Position numbers and translations under genes: made by a program
In this document: one piece after another, positions 54,077 to 64,000 of the stretch
Layout of the letters: every line of letters starts with the position of its first letter
Position numbering within the stretch: the first letter of the stretch is position 1
NCBI GenBank assembly: GCA_963723745.1
Contig: CAVRRZ010000005.1
Coordinates: forward strand, 1,178,001 to 1,242,000
DNA: 64,000 nucleotides
DNA from: CAVRRZ01 sp963723745
Lineage (GTDB): Bacteria; Actinomycetota; Actinomycetes; Mycobacteriales; Geodermatophilaceae
Direction: 5' to 3'
The notes under the pieces: model-generated
Seen by the model: the letters and a program-made list of their open reading frames with translations, nothing else
Database searches by the model: none
What the model was told of the DNA's origin: nothing

Positions 54077-55915
54077 ATGACCGTTCCCGTTCCCGACTTC
54101 CCGGCCGGCCGGTCCGCGCTGCCGCCGCCCGGCTCCGACCCCGAGTGGTACAAGCGGGCCGTCTTCTACGAGGTGCTGGTCCGCGGCTTCGCCGACAGCA
54201 ACGCCGACGGCGTCGGCGACCTGCGCGGCATGATCGACAAGCTGGACTACCTCCAGTGGCTCGGCGTCGACTGCCTGTGGCTGCCGCCGTTCTTCGCCTC
54301 CCCGCTGCGCGACGGCGGCTACGACGTCAGCGACTACACGGCCGTGCTGCCCGAGTTCGGCGACATCGAGGACTTCCACGAGTTCCTCGACGCCGCCCAC
54401 TCGCGCGGGATGCGCGTGATCATCGATTTCGTCATGAACCACACCTCGGACCAGCACCCCTGGTTCCAGGCCAGCCGCAGTGACCCGGACGGCCCCTACG
54501 GGGACTTCTACGTGTGGGCCGACGACGACTCCGGCTACCCCGACGCGCGGATCATCTTCGTCGACACCGAGAGCTCCAACTGGACGTTCGACCCGGTGCG
54601 CAAGCAGTACTTCTGGCACCGGTTCTTCTCCCACCAGCCCGACCTGAACTTCGAGAACCCCGCGGTGCGGCAGGCGATCATCGACGCGCTGCGCTTCTGG
54701 CTGGACCTCGGCATCGACGGCTTCCGGCTCGACGCCGTGCCCTACCTCTTCGAGGAGGAGGGCACGAACTGCGAGAACCTGCCGCGGACGCACGAGTTCC
54801 TCAAGGAGGTCCGCAAGGTCGTCGACGCCGACTACCCGGACCGGGTGCTGCTCTGCGAGGCCAACCAGTGGCCGGCCGACGTCGTCGAGTACTTCGGCGA
54901 GAACGGCGACGAGTGCCAGATGGCCTTCCACTTCCCGGTCATGCCGCGCCTGTTCATGGCCGTGCGCCGGGAGCAGCGCTTCCCGATCTCGGAGATCATG
55001 GCCCAGACGCCGGAGATCCCGGACAACTGCCAGTGGGGCGTCTTCCTGCGCAACCACGACGAGCTGACCCTCGAGATGGTCACCGACGAGGAACGCGACT
55101 ACATGTGGGGGGAGTACGCCAAGGACCCCCGCATGAAGGCCAACATCGGCATCCGCCGGCGGCTGGCCCCGCTGCTGGACAACGACACGAACACCCTCGA
55201 GCTGTTCAACGCGCTGCTGCTGTCGCTGCCCGGCTCGCCGGTCCTCTACTACGGCGACGAGATCGCCATGGGCGACAACATCTGGCTCGGCGACCGCGAC
55301 GGCGTCCGGACGCCGATGCAGTGGACGCCGGACCGCAACGGCGGCTTCTCCACCGCCGACCCGCAGCGGATGTACCTGCCCCTCAACCAGGACCCGGTGT
55401 ACGGCTACCAGGTCACCAACGTCGAGTCCCAGCTGCGCAACACCACCTCGATGCTGCACTGGATCCGCCGGATGATCCAGGTGCGCGGCCAGCACCCGAC
55501 CTTCGGCCTGGGCAGTTTCGAGGAGGTCGGCTCGCGCAACCCGACGGTCCTGTCGTTCATCCGCCAGTTCGGCGACGACGTCGTGCTGTGCGTGAACAAC
55601 CTGTCGCGGTTCCCGCAGCCGGTGGAGCTCGACCTGCGCCAGTTCGAGGGCTACACACCGATCGAGCTCACCGGTCGGGTCGAGTTCCCCCAGATCGGGG
55701 TCCTGCCCTACATGCTCACGCTGGCCGGGCACGGCTTCTACTGGTTCGAGCTGGCCAAGCCGGCCCAGCCGTCGCCCGACGAGCACGAGGACTGGGAGGC
55801 CGCCACCTCCAGCGCCGTCGCCGAGTCCCTGCTGGCTGCCGGCGTGGTCAGCGCCGCCGAGGAGATCCCCGGCGACAGCGACACCCGGGACACGAGCGAG
55901 GAAGGTCTCCGATGA
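54077..55915 (+). CDS. treS: Trehalose synthase
   Basis: Interconverts trehalose and maltose. 612 residues; the ATG at 54077 begins MTVPVPDFPAG. GH13_16 features: WYKRAVFYEVLVRGFADSNA, DFVMNHTSDQHPWF, the nucleophile Asp in GIDGFRLDAVPYLFEEEGTN near residue 219, the Glu in LLCEANQWPADVV near 260, FLRNHDELTLEMV. It ends with an acidic 45-residue tail. The stop overlaps the maltokinase ATG; TreS and maltokinase form a complex in mycobacteria. Confidence 0.96.
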   Translation: MTVPVPDFPAGRSALPPPGSDPEWYKRAVFYEVLVRGFADSNADGVGDLRGMIDKLDYLQWLGVDCLWLPPFFASPLRDGGYDVSDYTAVLPEFGDIEDFHEFLDAAHSRGMRVIIDFVMNHTSDQHPWFQASRSDPDGPYGDFYVWADDDSGYPDARIIFVDTESSNWTFDPVRKQYFWHRFFSHQPDLNFENPAVRQAIIDALRFWLDLGIDGFRLDAVPYLFEEEGTNCENLPRTHEFLKEVRKVVDADYPDRVLLCEANQWPADVVEYFGENGDECQMAFHFPVMPRLFMAVRREQRFPISEIMAQTPEIPDNCQWGVFLRNHDELTLEMVTDEERDYMWGEYAKDPRMKANIGIRRRLAPLLDNDTNTLELFNALLLSLPGSPVLYYGDEIAMGDNIWLGDRDGVRTPMQWTPDRNGGFSTADPQRMYLPLNQDPVYGYQVTNVESQLRNTTSMLHWIRRMIQVRGQHPTFGLGSFEEVGSRNPTVLSFIRQFGDDVVLCVNNLSRFPQPVELDLRQFEGYTPIELTGRVEFPQIGVLPYMLTLAGHGFYWFELAKPAQPSPDEHEDWEAATSSAVAESLLAAGVVSAAEEIPGDSDTRDTSEEGLR

Positions 55916-57279
55916 GCAACCTGACCGACCTCTTCCGCGACTGGATGCCCCACCAGCGTTGGTTCGGCGGCAAGGGCCGCGAATGGGCCGGCGTCCGCGA
56001 GGAGGGGTTCCTGCTCGACCAGGCCCACCCGGTCCTGTCCGTGCACCGGGTGACCGTCGACTACGCCGACGGCGCCAGCGAGACCTACCTCGTCCCGCTG
56101 TCGTGGCGCGACTCCCCGTCCGAGGACCTCAGCCACGCGTTCGTCGGCGCCGTTCCCGGGGACGGTCGGGAGACCTACGCCTACGACGCGATGCGCGACC
56201 GGGACGCCACTCCCCCGTGGCTGGTGCACCTGGTCAACGCCTCGACGATCGGGCCGATGCACTTCCACCCGGCGGGCATCGCGTACATCCCCGAGGGCCT
56301 GCCGGGCGACGTCCTGTCGACCGAGCAGAGCAACACGTCGCTGGTGTACGGCAACGAGGCGATCCTCAAGCTGTTCCGCCGGCTGGAGCCCGGGCTCAAC
56401 CCGGACGTCGAGGTGCACGAGGCGCTCCGGCGCGCCGAGAACCCGCACATCGCGCCGCTGCTCGGGCACATCGAGATCGACGACCCCGACTCCGCGCTGC
56501 CACCGGCGACCGTGGCGATGCTGCAGACGTTCGTGCCCAACGCCAGCGACGGCTGGCGGCTGGCGACCGCCAGCGTGCGCGACCTCTACGCCGAGGGCGA
56601 CCTGCACGCCGACGAGGTCGGCGGTGACTTCGCCGGCGAGAGCGAGCGGCTGGGCGCGGCCACGGCGTCGGTGCACGCCGACATGGCCCGGGTGCTGCCC
56701 ACCGAGCCGGCCGACGCCGCGTGGGTCGCCGCACTCACCGCGCAGATGGACGAACGGCTCGACGCGGCGATCGCCGTCGTCCCCCCGCTGGCCGACTACG
56801 CCGACGGCATCCGCGCCGTCTACGCGGCCGCCGCGGACTCCCGCGAGTCCATCGTCCGGCAGCGGGTGCACGGCGACCTGCACCTGGGCCAGGTGCTGCG
56901 CACCGCGACGACGTGGATCGTGCTGGACTTCGAAGGCGAACCGGCCCGGTCGCTGTCCGTCCGGCGCGAGCTCGACAGCCCGCTGCGCGACGTCGCGGGC
57001 ATGCTCCGCAGCTTCGACTACGCCGCGCGGCACCTGCTGGCCGAGCAGCCCGAGGACACCCAGCGCGCGTACCGCGCCCAGGAGTGGGCCGAGCGCAACC
57101 GGGCCGCCTTCTGCGCCGGCTACGCCGCGGCCGGCGGCCGGGCCGACCCCACCTCGCCCCTGCTCCGGGCCTTCGAGGCGGACAAGGCGGTCTACGAGTG
57201 CGTCTACGAGGCGCGCAACCGCCCGCACTGGCTGATGATCCCGTTGCACTCGCTGGCCCGGCTGGTCAGTCCCGAGTAG
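55912..57279 (+). CDS. mak: Maltokinase
   Basis: Phosphorylates maltose with ATP to maltose-1-phosphate, the GlgE substrate. 455 residues, the known actinobacterial length. N-terminal cap MPHQRWFGGKGREW, kinase core with VHGDLHLGQVLRT near residue 318 and the metal-binding IVLDFEGEPARSL near 338. The ATGA overlap with treS suggests coupled synthesis. Also called Pep2. Confidence 0.96.
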   Translation: MSNLTDLFRDWMPHQRWFGGKGREWAGVREEGFLLDQAHPVLSVHRVTVDYADGASETYLVPLSWRDSPSEDLSHAFVGAVPGDGRETYAYDAMRDRDATPPWLVHLVNASTIGPMHFHPAGIAYIPEGLPGDVLSTEQSNTSLVYGNEAILKLFRRLEPGLNPDVEVHEALRRAENPHIAPLLGHIEIDDPDSALPPATVAMLQTFVPNASDGWRLATASVRDLYAEGDLHADEVGGDFAGESERLGAATASVHADMARVLPTEPADAAWVAALTAQMDERLDAAIAVVPPLADYADGIRAVYAAAADSRESIVRQRVHGDLHLGQVLRTATTWIVLDFEGEPARSLSVRRELDSPLRDVAGMLRSFDYAARHLLAEQPEDTQRAYRAQEWAERNRAAFCAGYAAAGGRADPTSPLLRAFEADKAVYECVYEARNRPHWLMIPLHSLARLVSPE

Positions 57280-57354
57280 ACCGCCGACCCGAGACCGACC
57301 ACCCCCGCCGCGGTGGTGCACCCCCGCGGCGCCCACGAAGAGGACGGCGAGACG

Positions 57355-60024
57355 ATGACTCCCCCCGAGCACGACGACCGGCCCGACGACCGGCCCGACG
57401 AGGTGGCCGCCGAGCTGACCGAGAACACCGACGAGAACACCTCCCACGTCGCGGACAAGGAGGAACTGCAGCGCGCCGTCGAGGAGAAGACCGAGCTGGT
57501 GCGCGAGCTGGCGGAGGCCGAACCGTCGGTGAGCGAGGCAGCACCGGTGAAGAAGGCTCCGGCCAAGCGCGGCGCCGCGAAGAAGACACCGGCCACGAAG
57601 GCGCCCGCGGCGAAGAGGACCGCCGCCAAGCGGACGCCCGCCGCCAAGAAGGCACCCGCCGCCAAGCGGACGCCGCCGGTCGCGGTGCCGCCTGCGCCGG
57701 TGTCCCCGCCGGAGGCCGGCGCCGCGTCGTCCGCCGACGCGACCGAGCCGGCCGCTCCGGACCTGTCCGGGCTGACGACCACCGACCAGCTCGCGCCCTC
57801 CGGGCCGGCCGGCCACGAGGTCTCCGGCGAGGAGCTGCGCGCCGTCATCGAGGGCTGGTCGCACGACCCGCACGCCGTCCTCGGCGCCCACCCGGTGCCC
57901 GGCGGATGGGCGGTGCGCACCCTGCGCCCGGACGCCGTCGCGGTCACCGTCGTCGACCAGGACGACAGCCGCTACCCCGCCAACCAACTGCACGGGGGCG
58001 GCATCTACGAGGCCCGGCTGCCCACCCGGCCGGGCGACTACCGGATCGAGGTCACCTACGGCGACGGCACCGGCGGCACCAGCGTGCACACCGTCGACGA
58101 CCCGTACCGGTGGCTGCCGACGGTGGGCGAGCTCGACCAGCACCTCATCGCCGAGGGCCGGCACGAGCGCCTCTACGACGTGCTGGGTGCGCACGTGCGC
58201 CGCTACGACACCCCCCGCGGTCCGGTCGAGGGCGTGTCGTTCGCCGTGTGGGCGCCCAACGCCCGCGGGGTGAAGGTCACCGGCGACTTCGACTACTGGC
58301 AGGCCCGCGCGTATCCGATGCGGTCCCTGGGCTCGACCGGCGTCTGGGAGATCTACGTGCCCGGCGTGCAGGTGGGCAGCCGCTACCGCTTCCACGTGCT
58401 CGGCGCCGACGGGCAGTGGCGGGAGAAGTCCGACCCGATGGCCTTCGCCACCGAGGTGCCGCCGCTCAACGCCTCCGTCGTCACCGAGTCCACCTACGAG
58501 TGGGACGACGAGAAGTGGCTCGCCGAGCGCGCCGCGGCCGGCTGGCACGCCCGCCCGATGAGCATCTACGAGGTGCACGCCGGGTCGTGGCGGCAGGGAC
58601 TGTCCTACCGGGAGCTCGCCGACGAGCTGATCGACTACGTGGTCGCGCACGGCTTCACGCACATCGAGTTCATGCCGGTGGCCGAGCACCCGTTCGGCGG
58701 GTCGTGGGGCTACCAGGTCACCTCGTACTACGCGCCGACCGCGCGGTACGGCACCCCCGACGAGTTCCGCTACCTCGTCGACCGCGCACACCAGGCGGGC
58801 ATCGGCGTCATCGTCGACTGGGTGCCCGCCCACTTCCCGAAGGACGACTGGGCACTGGCCCGCTTCGACGGCACGCCGCTGTACGAGCACGCCGACCCCC
58901 GTCGCGGCGAGCAGCTGGACTGGGGCACGTACGTGTTCGACTTCGGACGGCGGGAGGTGCGCAACTTCCTGGTCGCGAACGCCCTGTACTGGTGCCGGGA
59001 GTTCCACGTCGACGGCCTCCGGGTCGACGCCGTGGCCTCGATGCTCTACCTCGACTACTCGCGCGAGGAGTGGACGCCGAACAAGTACGGCGGCCGGGAG
59101 AACCTCGAGGCGGTCGAGTTCCTGCAGGAGATGAACGCGACCGTGTACCGCGAGATCCCCGGCGTGGTGACCATCGCCGAGGAGTCCACCGCGTGGCCCG
59201 GGGTGACCCGCCCGACCCATCTGGGCGGTCTGGGCTTCGGCTTCAAGTGGAACATGGGCTGGATGCACGACTCCCTGACCTACATGTCCAAGGAGCCGGT
59301 GCACCGCAGCTACCACCACGGCCAGCTGACGTTCTCGATGATCTACGCCTACTCCGAGAACTACGTGCTGCCGATCAGCCACGACGAGGTCGTCTACGGC
59401 AAGGGCTCCCTGCTGCGGAAGATGCCCGGCGACCGCTGGCAGCAGCTGGCCAACCTGCGCGCCTACCTGGCCTACATGTGGGCGCATCCGGGCAAGCAGC
59501 TGCTGTTCATGGGGTCGGAGTTCGGCCAGGACGCCGAGTGGGCCGAGAGCCGGTCCCTGGACTGGTGGCACCTCGACGACCCCGCGCACCGCGGCATCGC
59601 CCAGCTCGTCACCGACCTGAACACGGTCTACAAGCGGCTGCCGGCGCTCTGGTCGCGCGACGTCGAGCCCGAGGGCTTCCAGTGGATCGATGCGAACGAC
59701 GCCTCGGGCAACGTGCTCAGCTTCCTGCGCTACGGAGCAGCCGGCTCCGGCGGGGACGGCGAACCGATCGGGTCCGCGGAGCCGCAGGCCCTCGCCTGCG
59801 TGGCGAACTTCTCGGGCGCCCCGCACCACGAGTACCGGATCGGCCTGCCCCGCGGCGGGTTCTGGCGGGAGATCATCAACACCGACGTCAACGGTTACGG
59901 CGGCTCGGACGTCGGCAATCTGGGCGGTGTGGAAGCCCGGCCGGAGCCCTGGCACGGCCAGCCCTTCTCAGCGGTCGTGGCGGCACCGCCGCTGGCCACG
60001 CTCTGGCTGCTGCACGAGGGGTGA
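57355..60024 (+). CDS. glgB: Alpha-1,4-glucan branching enzyme with histone-like N-terminal tail
   Basis: Introduces alpha-1,6 branches into glucan. 889 residues, compared with about 730 usually; residues 1-156 are extra. Positions about 25-60 are acidic and probably helical; 65-112 are a Lys/Ala/Pro repeat of AAKR, AAKK and PAKR units resembling histone H1 or HupB tails. The conserved enzyme begins near 157 (WSHDPHAVLGAH). Catalytic Asp in DGLRVDAVASMLY near 557, Glu in IAEESTAWPGV near 607, then ISHDEVVYGKGSL. Last gene of the GlgE cluster, 75 nt after mak. The tail's reading frame is continuous with the enzyme. Confidence 0.95.
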   Translation: MTPPEHDDRPDDRPDEVAAELTENTDENTSHVADKEELQRAVEEKTELVRELAEAEPSVSEAAPVKKAPAKRGAAKKTPATKAPAAKRTAAKRTPAAKKAPAAKRTPPVAVPPAPVSPPEAGAASSADATEPAAPDLSGLTTTDQLAPSGPAGHEVSGEELRAVIEGWSHDPHAVLGAHPVPGGWAVRTLRPDAVAVTVVDQDDSRYPANQLHGGGIYEARLPTRPGDYRIEVTYGDGTGGTSVHTVDDPYRWLPTVGELDQHLIAEGRHERLYDVLGAHVRRYDTPRGPVEGVSFAVWAPNARGVKVTGDFDYWQARAYPMRSLGSTGVWEIYVPGVQVGSRYRFHVLGADGQWREKSDPMAFATEVPPLNASVVTESTYEWDDEKWLAERAAAGWHARPMSIYEVHAGSWRQGLSYRELADELIDYVVAHGFTHIEFMPVAEHPFGGSWGYQVTSYYAPTARYGTPDEFRYLVDRAHQAGIGVIVDWVPAHFPKDDWALARFDGTPLYEHADPRRGEQLDWGTYVFDFGRREVRNFLVANALYWCREFHVDGLRVDAVASMLYLDYSREEWTPNKYGGRENLEAVEFLQEMNATVYREIPGVVTIAEESTAWPGVTRPTHLGGLGFGFKWNMGWMHDSLTYMSKEPVHRSYHHGQLTFSMIYAYSENYVLPISHDEVVYGKGSLLRKMPGDRWQQLANLRAYLAYMWAHPGKQLLFMGSEFGQDAEWAESRSLDWWHLDDPAHRGIAQLVTDLNTVYKRLPALWSRDVEPEGFQWIDANDASGNVLSFLRYGAAGSGGDGEPIGSAEPQALACVANFSGAPHHEYRIGLPRGGFWREIINTDVNGYGGSDVGNLGGVEARPEPWHGQPFSAVVAAPPLATLWLLHEG

Positions 60025-60089
60025 GCCGGCGCGGCCCCCGGCCGCCGTCCGCCCCGCCGTCGGCTGTGGGGGTCGGGCATGCTTCTCGC

Positions 60090-61478
60090 ATGGTGTCCGG
60101 CCACCCCTCGTCGTCCCGGCTCGTCCCCGCCGTCCTGGCCGGGACGGTGCTGCTCAGCGGCTGCGTCACCGTCATCCCCGGCCGACCGATGTCGCTGGAA
60201 CCCCCGGTCACGGACGTGGGCGAGGGCGAGGTGCAGATCGTCGGCGCCGGTGACGGCGTCATCGACACCCTCGCCCGCAACGCGCTGGCCGACCTGGAGA
60301 CGTTCTGGGCGCAGACCTTCCCCGAGGTCTACGGGGAGGACTTCACCCCGCTGCAGGGCGGCTACTTCAGCGTCGACCCGGACGACGTGGACCCCGGCGA
60401 CTACCCGGACGGTGTCTCGTGCGGCGCCCGGCCGCTGGAGGTCGAGGACAACGCCTTCTACTGCCAGGCGCCGGGCGAGCCGAACTCCGACTCGGTCACC
60501 TACGACCGCGCGTTCCTGCAGGAGCTCGCCGAGCAGTTCGGCCGGTTCATCCCCGACCTGGTCATGGCGCACGAGTTCGGGCACGCCGTCCAGGGCCGGG
60601 TCGGCTTCCCGAACGCCTCGATCGCCGCCGAGACGCAGGCCGACTGCTTCGCCGGCGCTTGGACCGGCTGGGTGGCGGCCGGCAACGCCGAGCACACCAG
60701 CATCCGGACACCCGAACTCGACGAGGTGCTGCGCGGCTACGTGCAGCTGCGCGATCCGGTCGGCACCGCGCTGGAGGAGCAGTCCGCCCACGGCTCGTAC
60801 TTCGACCGCGTCTCCGCCTTCCAGGAGGGTTTCAGCGACGGGGCAGCCGCCTGCCGTGACAACTTCGGGCCGGGACGGGTCTACACCCAGGACGAGTTCG
60901 TCGACGACGTCGACTTCTCCCGGGGCGGCAACGCCCCACCCGAGGACACCGTCGCCCTGGTCGAGTCGTCGCTGCCCACCTTCTGGGCGCCGGTCTTCGA
61001 CGAGGTGCTGGGCGCGAGCTTCGAGCCGCCCGACATCGAGCCGTTCACGGGCACCGCCCCGGACTGCGCCGCCGACGACCGCGACCTCGTCTACTGCCCG
61101 GACGAGGACCTGGTCGGCTACGACATGGCCGAGCTGTTCCCCGAGGCCTACGCCCTGGGTGACTACGCGGTCCTGACCGCGGTGTCGGTGCCCTACGCCC
61201 TGGCCGTGCGCGACCAGCTGGGCCTGTCCACCGACGACGCGGCGGCGTTGCGGTCGGCGGTGTGCCTGACCGGCACGTTCAGCTTCGCGGTCTACGCCGA
61301 CGCGGTGGAGGGGATCGTCATCTCGCCGGGCGACATCGACGAGAGCGTGCAGTTCCTGCTCGAGTTCGGCAACGATCCGGCCGTGCTGCCCGCCGGCGAC
61401 CTGACCGGCTTCGAGCTCGTCGACGTGTTCCGCACCGGTTTCATGCGCGGGATCGAAGCCTGCGACGTCGGCGCGTGA
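60090..61478 (+). CDS. Neutral zinc metallopeptidase-family lipoprotein
   Basis: 462 residues; the ATG at 60090 gives a signal peptide ending in the lipobox LLSGC. The zinc motif HEFGH occurs near residue 160 in LVMAHEFGHAVQG, followed by a third-ligand candidate in ETQADCFAGAWTGW. This is the YpfJ/putative neutral zinc metallopeptidase family. The substrate is unknown. Several Cys in the C-terminal half could form disulfides outside the cell. Convergent with the thioredoxin-like gene, 6 nt apart. Confidence 0.85.
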   Translation: MVSGHPSSSRLVPAVLAGTVLLSGCVTVIPGRPMSLEPPVTDVGEGEVQIVGAGDGVIDTLARNALADLETFWAQTFPEVYGEDFTPLQGGYFSVDPDDVDPGDYPDGVSCGARPLEVEDNAFYCQAPGEPNSDSVTYDRAFLQELAEQFGRFIPDLVMAHEFGHAVQGRVGFPNASIAAETQADCFAGAWTGWVAAGNAEHTSIRTPELDEVLRGYVQLRDPVGTALEEQSAHGSYFDRVSAFQEGFSDGAAACRDNFGPGRVYTQDEFVDDVDFSRGGNAPPEDTVALVESSLPTFWAPVFDEVLGASFEPPDIEPFTGTAPDCAADDRDLVYCPDEDLVGYDMAELFPEAYALGDYAVLTAVSVPYALAVRDQLGLSTDDAAALRSAVCLTGTFSFAVYADAVEGIVISPGDIDESVQFLLEFGNDPAVLPAGDLTGFELVDVFRTGFMRGIEACDVGA

Positions 61479-61484
61479 GCGCCC

Positions 61485-62450
61485 TCAGTAGAGGGCGATG
61501 GTCAGCGCACGGCGGGCGGCGACCACCCGCGGGTCGTCGTCGCCCACGACGCTGAACAGCTCCACCAGGTGCCTGCGCGCGGCGTCGCGGTCCTCGCCGG
61601 CGGTCCGGCGGATGACGGCGAGCATCCGGTCGAAGGCACCCTCGATGTCGCCGGTTCCCAGCAGGAAGTCGGCGGCCCGCTGCTGCGCCTCGACGTCGTC
61701 GGGGGCTGCGTCGGCAGCGGCGAGCGCGTCGGGTCCCGCCTCCTCCGCGCGACGGAACAACTGCACCTGGCGCAGCGCGAGACCGGCGTCGGGGTGGTCG
61801 GGCTGCTCGTCCAGGATCGCCTGGTAGGCCGCCTCGGCGGCGGCGAGGTCACCCCGCTCGAGCGCGTCCTCGGCCGCGTCGAGACGCGGGTCGTCAGCCG
61901 CCTGCGGCTCCTCGTCGGTACCCGGAGCCGCCTCGCCGGTGGTCGCGCGCACCAGTTCGGTGACGAACTGCCGGGCCTGGTCCTCGGGGATGGCGCCGGT
62001 GAACTCGGCGACCAGCTGCCCCTGCCAGACCGCCTTGACCGCCGGGATGCCCTGCACCCGCAGGCCCTGGGCCAGCGCCGGGTTGGCGTCCACGTCGACC
62101 TTGGCCAGCACCCACGAGCCACCGCCCTCGGCGGCCAGCCGCTCCAGCACCGGGGACAGCTGCTTGCAGGGCCCGCACCACTCGGCCCACAGGTCGAGCA
62201 CGACCGGCACCTGGAACGAGCGGTCGAGCACCTCGGCCTGGAACGTCGCCTCGGTGACGTCGACGACGGCCGACCCGGGTGCCCCCGCCGGTGCCGCGGC
62301 GCTCGGCGGCGGAGCGGCCTGGGCGCGAGCGGCGGCCTCGGAGCGGGCCTTGACCGCCGCGAGGTCGACGGCGCCGGCCAGCGACGCGGCCATCTGCGCC
62401 TGCTGAGCCTGCGCACGCGGGTCGGGACGTCCGGGACGAGTCGGCTGCAT
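61485..62450 (-). CDS. Thioredoxin-like/TPR co-chaperone (YbbN/CnoX-like)
   Basis: 321 residues. An Ala/Gln/Pro-rich N-terminus (1-60) precedes a thioredoxin domain with AEWCGPCKQLSPVL near residue 90 and the cis-Pro in GIPAVKAVW, then TPR-like repeats (ALERGDLAAAEAAYQAILDE; AADFLLGTGDIEGAFDRML). E. coli CnoX has a SXXC site, whereas here WCGPC is complete, so redox activity is possible. Cytosolic; no signal peptide. Confidence 0.88.
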   Translation of the reverse strand: MQPTRPGRPDPRAQAQQAQMAASLAGAVDLAAVKARSEAAARAQAAPPPSAAAPAGAPGSAVVDVTEATFQAEVLDRSFQVPVVLDLWAEWCGPCKQLSPVLERLAAEGGGSWVLAKVDVDANPALAQGLRVQGIPAVKAVWQGQLVAEFTGAIPEDQARQFVTELVRATTGEAAPGTDEEPQAADDPRLDAAEDALERGDLAAAEAAYQAILDEQPDHPDAGLALRQVQLFRRAEEAGPDALAAADAAPDDVEAQQRAADFLLGTGDIEGAFDRMLAVIRRTAGEDRDAARRHLVELFSVVGDDDPRVVAARRALTIALY

Positions 62451-62563
62451 TGCTCGATTGTCACCCCTCCGGGCTCCGCCCGCGGCCAGGGGTCGTCCAC
62501 AGCTGCGTGGAGCGCTCCCGGGGTCACCGTCCGCTGGTGCACCGTTGCGCTCCGGTGCCTGTG

Positions 62564-64000
<1,437 letters not shown>

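Noticed and set aside
55738..59955. A minus-strand open frame of about 1400 codons opposite treS, mak and glgB
   Set aside because: Shadow of conserved enzymes; the translation is Val/Gly/Arg-rich with no motif.

Overview
The window is a very GC-rich actinobacterial chromosome segment. The gene order gltX, FAH-family hydrolase, leuB, serA, ilvC-ilvN-ilvB, gatB/gatA/gatC, ACT protein, ligA, MetE-like, mnmA, cysteine desulfurase, etfA, etfB follows the order I know from Mycobacterium tuberculosis around Rv2992c-Rv3029c. Protein character and the intergenic stem-loops suggest a Geodermatophilaceae-like genus (Blastococcus, Geodermatophilus or Modestobacter). The genus is inference; no 16S or marker search was possible.

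Layout. (1) 0-3.6 kb: 3' part of gltX, a fumarylacetoacetase-family hydrolase and small VOC, ABM and amidotransferase genes. (2) 3.7-21 kb: a branched-chain amino acid and serine region with cimA, leuB, serA, ilvC, ilvN, ilvB and ilvD. cimA and ilvBNC each have a short leader peptide followed by an intrinsic terminator, the layout of ribosome-mediated attenuation. Two Tyr/Gly/Gln-rich membrane proteins and two tandem GGDEF-EAL proteins, one with degenerate motifs, lie inside this region. (3) 21-30 kb: PH-domain protein, 2-hydroxyacid dehydrogenase, PQQ-type sugar dehydrogenase lipoprotein, the gatC-gatA-small membrane protein-gatB operon, ACT protein and ligA. (4) 30.2-31.6 kb: a VapBC-like pair and about 0.6 kb without a recognisable gene. 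(5) 31.6-40.3 kb: MetE-like protein, mnmA, cysteine desulfurase, MFS transporter, etfA, etfB, a Cds1-like PLP enzyme and enoyl-CoA hydratase. Six consecutive genes here carry about 21 frameshifts within 6.3 kb, while I saw none elsewhere; consensus error is likelier than gene decay. (6) 40.4-60 kb: alpha-glucan metabolism (glgX, glgP, glgE-treS-mak-glgB), interrupted by an FHA/lipoprotein pair and an iron ABC transporter with an IdeR/DtxR-like box. (7) 60-64 kb: zinc metallopeptidase lipoprotein, YbbN-like thioredoxin/TPR protein and the large subunit of a B12-dependent acyl-CoA mutase, cut by the window end.

The genes form three working groups. Citramalate synthase, LeuB, IlvBNC and IlvD supply isoleucine, valine and leucine, with SerA supplying serine. 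TreS, maltokinase, GlgE and GlgB convert trehalose through maltose-1-phosphate to branched glucan, which GlgP and GlgX degrade. ETF, enoyl-CoA hydratase and the acyl-CoA mutase serve acyl-CoA oxidation.

The points most worth following are the cimA attenuator with leader MYPYRSIILS, a pair of covarying stem-loops placed directly after the etfA and glgE stop codons, the histone-like N-terminal tail on GlgB, and a perfect 18-bp palindrome upstream of etfB. I found no tRNA, rRNA, CRISPR array, intact insertion sequence or prophage.
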